From an uncultured Lachnospiraceae bacterium (GTDB lineage: Bacteria > Bacillota > Clostridia > Lachnospirales > Lachnospiraceae): a stretch of 16,422 nucleotides of DNA. The translations under genes and the position numbers were made by a program. Of the stretch, positions 15,178 through 16,422 are shown piece by piece. The notes beneath the pieces were generated by a model. That model saw only the letters and a program-made list of their open reading frames with translations. It had not been told where the DNA came from and searched no databases. The stretch covers positions 1 through 16,422 of the forward strand of contig CAJUPT010000044.1 in assembly GCA_910588405.1 (NCBI GenBank), written 5' to 3'. Numbering within the stretch: position 1 is the first letter of the stretch; the number at the start of each line of letters is the position of its first letter.

Positions 15178-15274
15178 ATTTCAATCCATACTCCCACGCA
15201 GGGAGTGACGTTTTCCAATAATAAAATTTTCCATTATCATCCATTTCAACCCGCACTCCCACGCAGGGAGTGAC
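15178..15274 (-). repeat. Degenerate leader-distal CRISPR repeats
   Basis: The repeat at 15178-15209 differs from consensus at two positions (8, C to T; 12, C to T) and the one at 15243-15274 at one (11, A to G). The other seventeen look identical. Decay of the oldest, trailer-end repeats is usual and sets the array orientation. Confidence 0.85.
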
Positions 15275-16266
15275 CTGATTTTTTGGACGGGTACCTGCCA
15301 CGTAACAAATTTCAACCCACACTCCCACGCAGGGAGTGACTTGTACTTCCGATGTGATTCTATCCGAAGTAACTTTATTTCAACCCACACTCCCACGCAG
15401 GGAGTGACCTTATAGTGTTTTTCGTCCATCTCATGGCCTTTGATTTCAACCCACACTCCCACGCAGGGAGTGACAATACATCGGCTGCAAGTCAGAGGCA
15501 TTTTCCATATTTCAACCCACACTCCCACGCAGGGAGTGACCGGCTCCACTTTCACCGCCGCTTCTTCCACGTCAATTTCAACCCACACTCCCACGCAGGG
15601 AGTGACAATCGGTTCAGATAGACAAACGCTCCTTTTCCAAATTTCAACCCACACTCCCACGCAGGGAGTGACATGCATCCTGTTAGTATCGGCCCGGCAA
15701 CAAAGGATTTCAACCCACACTCCCACGCAGGGAGTGACGATAGCGTTATATATTTGTACACTATTCCAACTTATTTCAACCCACACTCCCACGCAGGGAG
15801 TGACGCAGGTTATACATGTATGATCGGATCGCAGACGTATTTCAACCCACACTCCCACGCAGGGAGTGACGCGCAAATTCTGCTTAGTACAACGGTTTGA
15901 CGGAATTTCAACCCACACTCCCACGCAGGGAGTGACATGGATTTTCTATGAAGACATCAACAGCAAAGAGATTTCAACCCACACTCCCACGCAGGGAGTG
16001 ACTTCTTCGTCCCCGTATTCCTCTTTCAGCATTTTCAATTTCAACCCACACTCCCACGCAGGGAGTGACGCGGAAATATGATTGTACACTTCCATTGTGA
16101 CAATTTCAACCCACACTCCCACGCAGGGAGTGACGGTTATATTATTGGTGACGTTAAAACTCATACGGATTTCAACCCACACTCCCACGCAGGGAGTGAC
16201 TTCTTAATGGATAAAAATGGAAGTATTATAAAGAATTTCAACCCACACTCCCACGCAGGGAGTGAC

Positions 16267-16422
16267 TGATGGGTAAGAGTAATTCCGGAAAATCATACGC
16301 TATTTCAACCCACACTCCCACGCAGGGAGTGACTCCTTGATTTCTTCAAGATTTAACCCCGTCCACTATTTCAACCCACACTCCCACGCAGGGAGTGACT
16401 GATGGGTAAGAGTAATTCCGGA
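16267..16422 (-). repeat. Duplicated spacer within the CRISPR array
   Basis: The spacer at 16267-16301 and the cut-off spacer at 16400-16422 share all 23 visible bases (both begin TGATGGGTAAGAGTAATT). They are two units apart, separated by one different spacer (16334-16367). This points to duplication of a block of one or more repeat-spacer units by recombination between repeats. Confidence 0.85.

Larger units (their letters stand above)
15178..16422 (-). CRISPR. CRISPR array with type I-C-like repeat, 19 repeats, open at right edge
   Basis: The 32-bp repeat begins ATTTCAACCCAC and ends GGGAGTGAC on the plus strand. Repeats start at 15178, 15243, 15309, 15377, 15443, 15509, 15575, 15641, 15707, 15773, 15839, 15905, 15971, 16038, 16103, 16169, 16235, 16302 and 16368. 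Eighteen spacers are complete (33-36 bp, mostly 34); a nineteenth is cut after 23 bp. In the minus-strand sense the repeat starts GTCACTCCC, has a 7-bp stem CACTCCC/GGGAGTG with loop TGCGT, and ends GGGTTGAAAT, the form known for type I-C (Cas5d-processed) arrays. Only the first two repeats on the left vary. This marks that side as leader-distal and agrees with minus-strand transcription. The leader and cas genes are expected beyond 16422; none is in the window, so the subtype rests on the repeat alone. Confidence 0.97.

Noticed and set aside
15181..16269. Long repetitive reading frames through the CRISPR array on both strands (for example a 247-codon minus-strand frame with repeated TPCVGVWVEI)
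   Set aside because: The repeat plus usual spacer is 66 bp, a multiple of three, so any frame open in the repeat stays open. These are artefacts, not repeat proteins.

Overview
The window looks like a chromosomal segment of a gut-type Clostridia, most likely Lachnospiraceae. The evidence is a mid-GC Gram-positive gene style with strong AGGAGG-type ribosome sites, a DUF3783 protein, and a DUF5717/DUF5716-type operon. These families are, as far as I recall, largely clostridial; the assignment rests on recognition of the proteins and not on a search. No rRNA, tRNA, IS element or integrase was seen.

Layout. (1) 1-480: no intact gene; a decayed minus-strand fragment resembling the YjbQ/UPF0047 family lies at about 166-303. 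(2) 480-4540, plus strand: a self-contained cassette of a ROK-family repressor, a DASS/SLC13-like membrane transporter and a uroporphyrinogen-decarboxylase-superfamily (MtaA/CmuA-like) protein. It has two recognisable promoters, a perfect inverted repeat over the transporter promoter and a good rho-independent terminator. This looks like a small regulated uptake-and-metabolism unit for an unknown, possibly methylated, substrate. (3) 4591-10517, minus strand: a three-gene operon of a 1203-residue DUF5717-like protein, a 419-residue divergent Hsp70 (DnaK)-like protein and a 271-residue TPR-like protein. It is driven by a promoter at 10489-10517. I consider this the best candidate for an undescribed system in the window. 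(4) 10670-12068, plus strand: rarA (mgsA), a replication-recombination AAA+ ATPase. (5) 12055-14353, minus strand: a membrane-anchored NodB-type polysaccharide deacetylase and a MATE exporter. The exporter has a near-consensus promoter and a 12-bp hairpin in its leader. (6) 14584-15082, minus strand: a DUF3783 protein. (7) 15178-16422: a CRISPR array with a type I-C-like repeat, 19 repeats seen, running off the right edge.

How parts relate. The degenerate repeats lie at the left end of the array, and the repeat polarity says that crRNA is transcribed on the minus strand. The leader and any cas genes should therefore lie to the right, outside the window. The last, cut-off spacer begins identically to the spacer two units before it, so the array contains an internal duplication. 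That spacer reads in one frame as a Walker A motif. The long apparent reading frames through the array are artefacts of its 66-bp period, a multiple of three.
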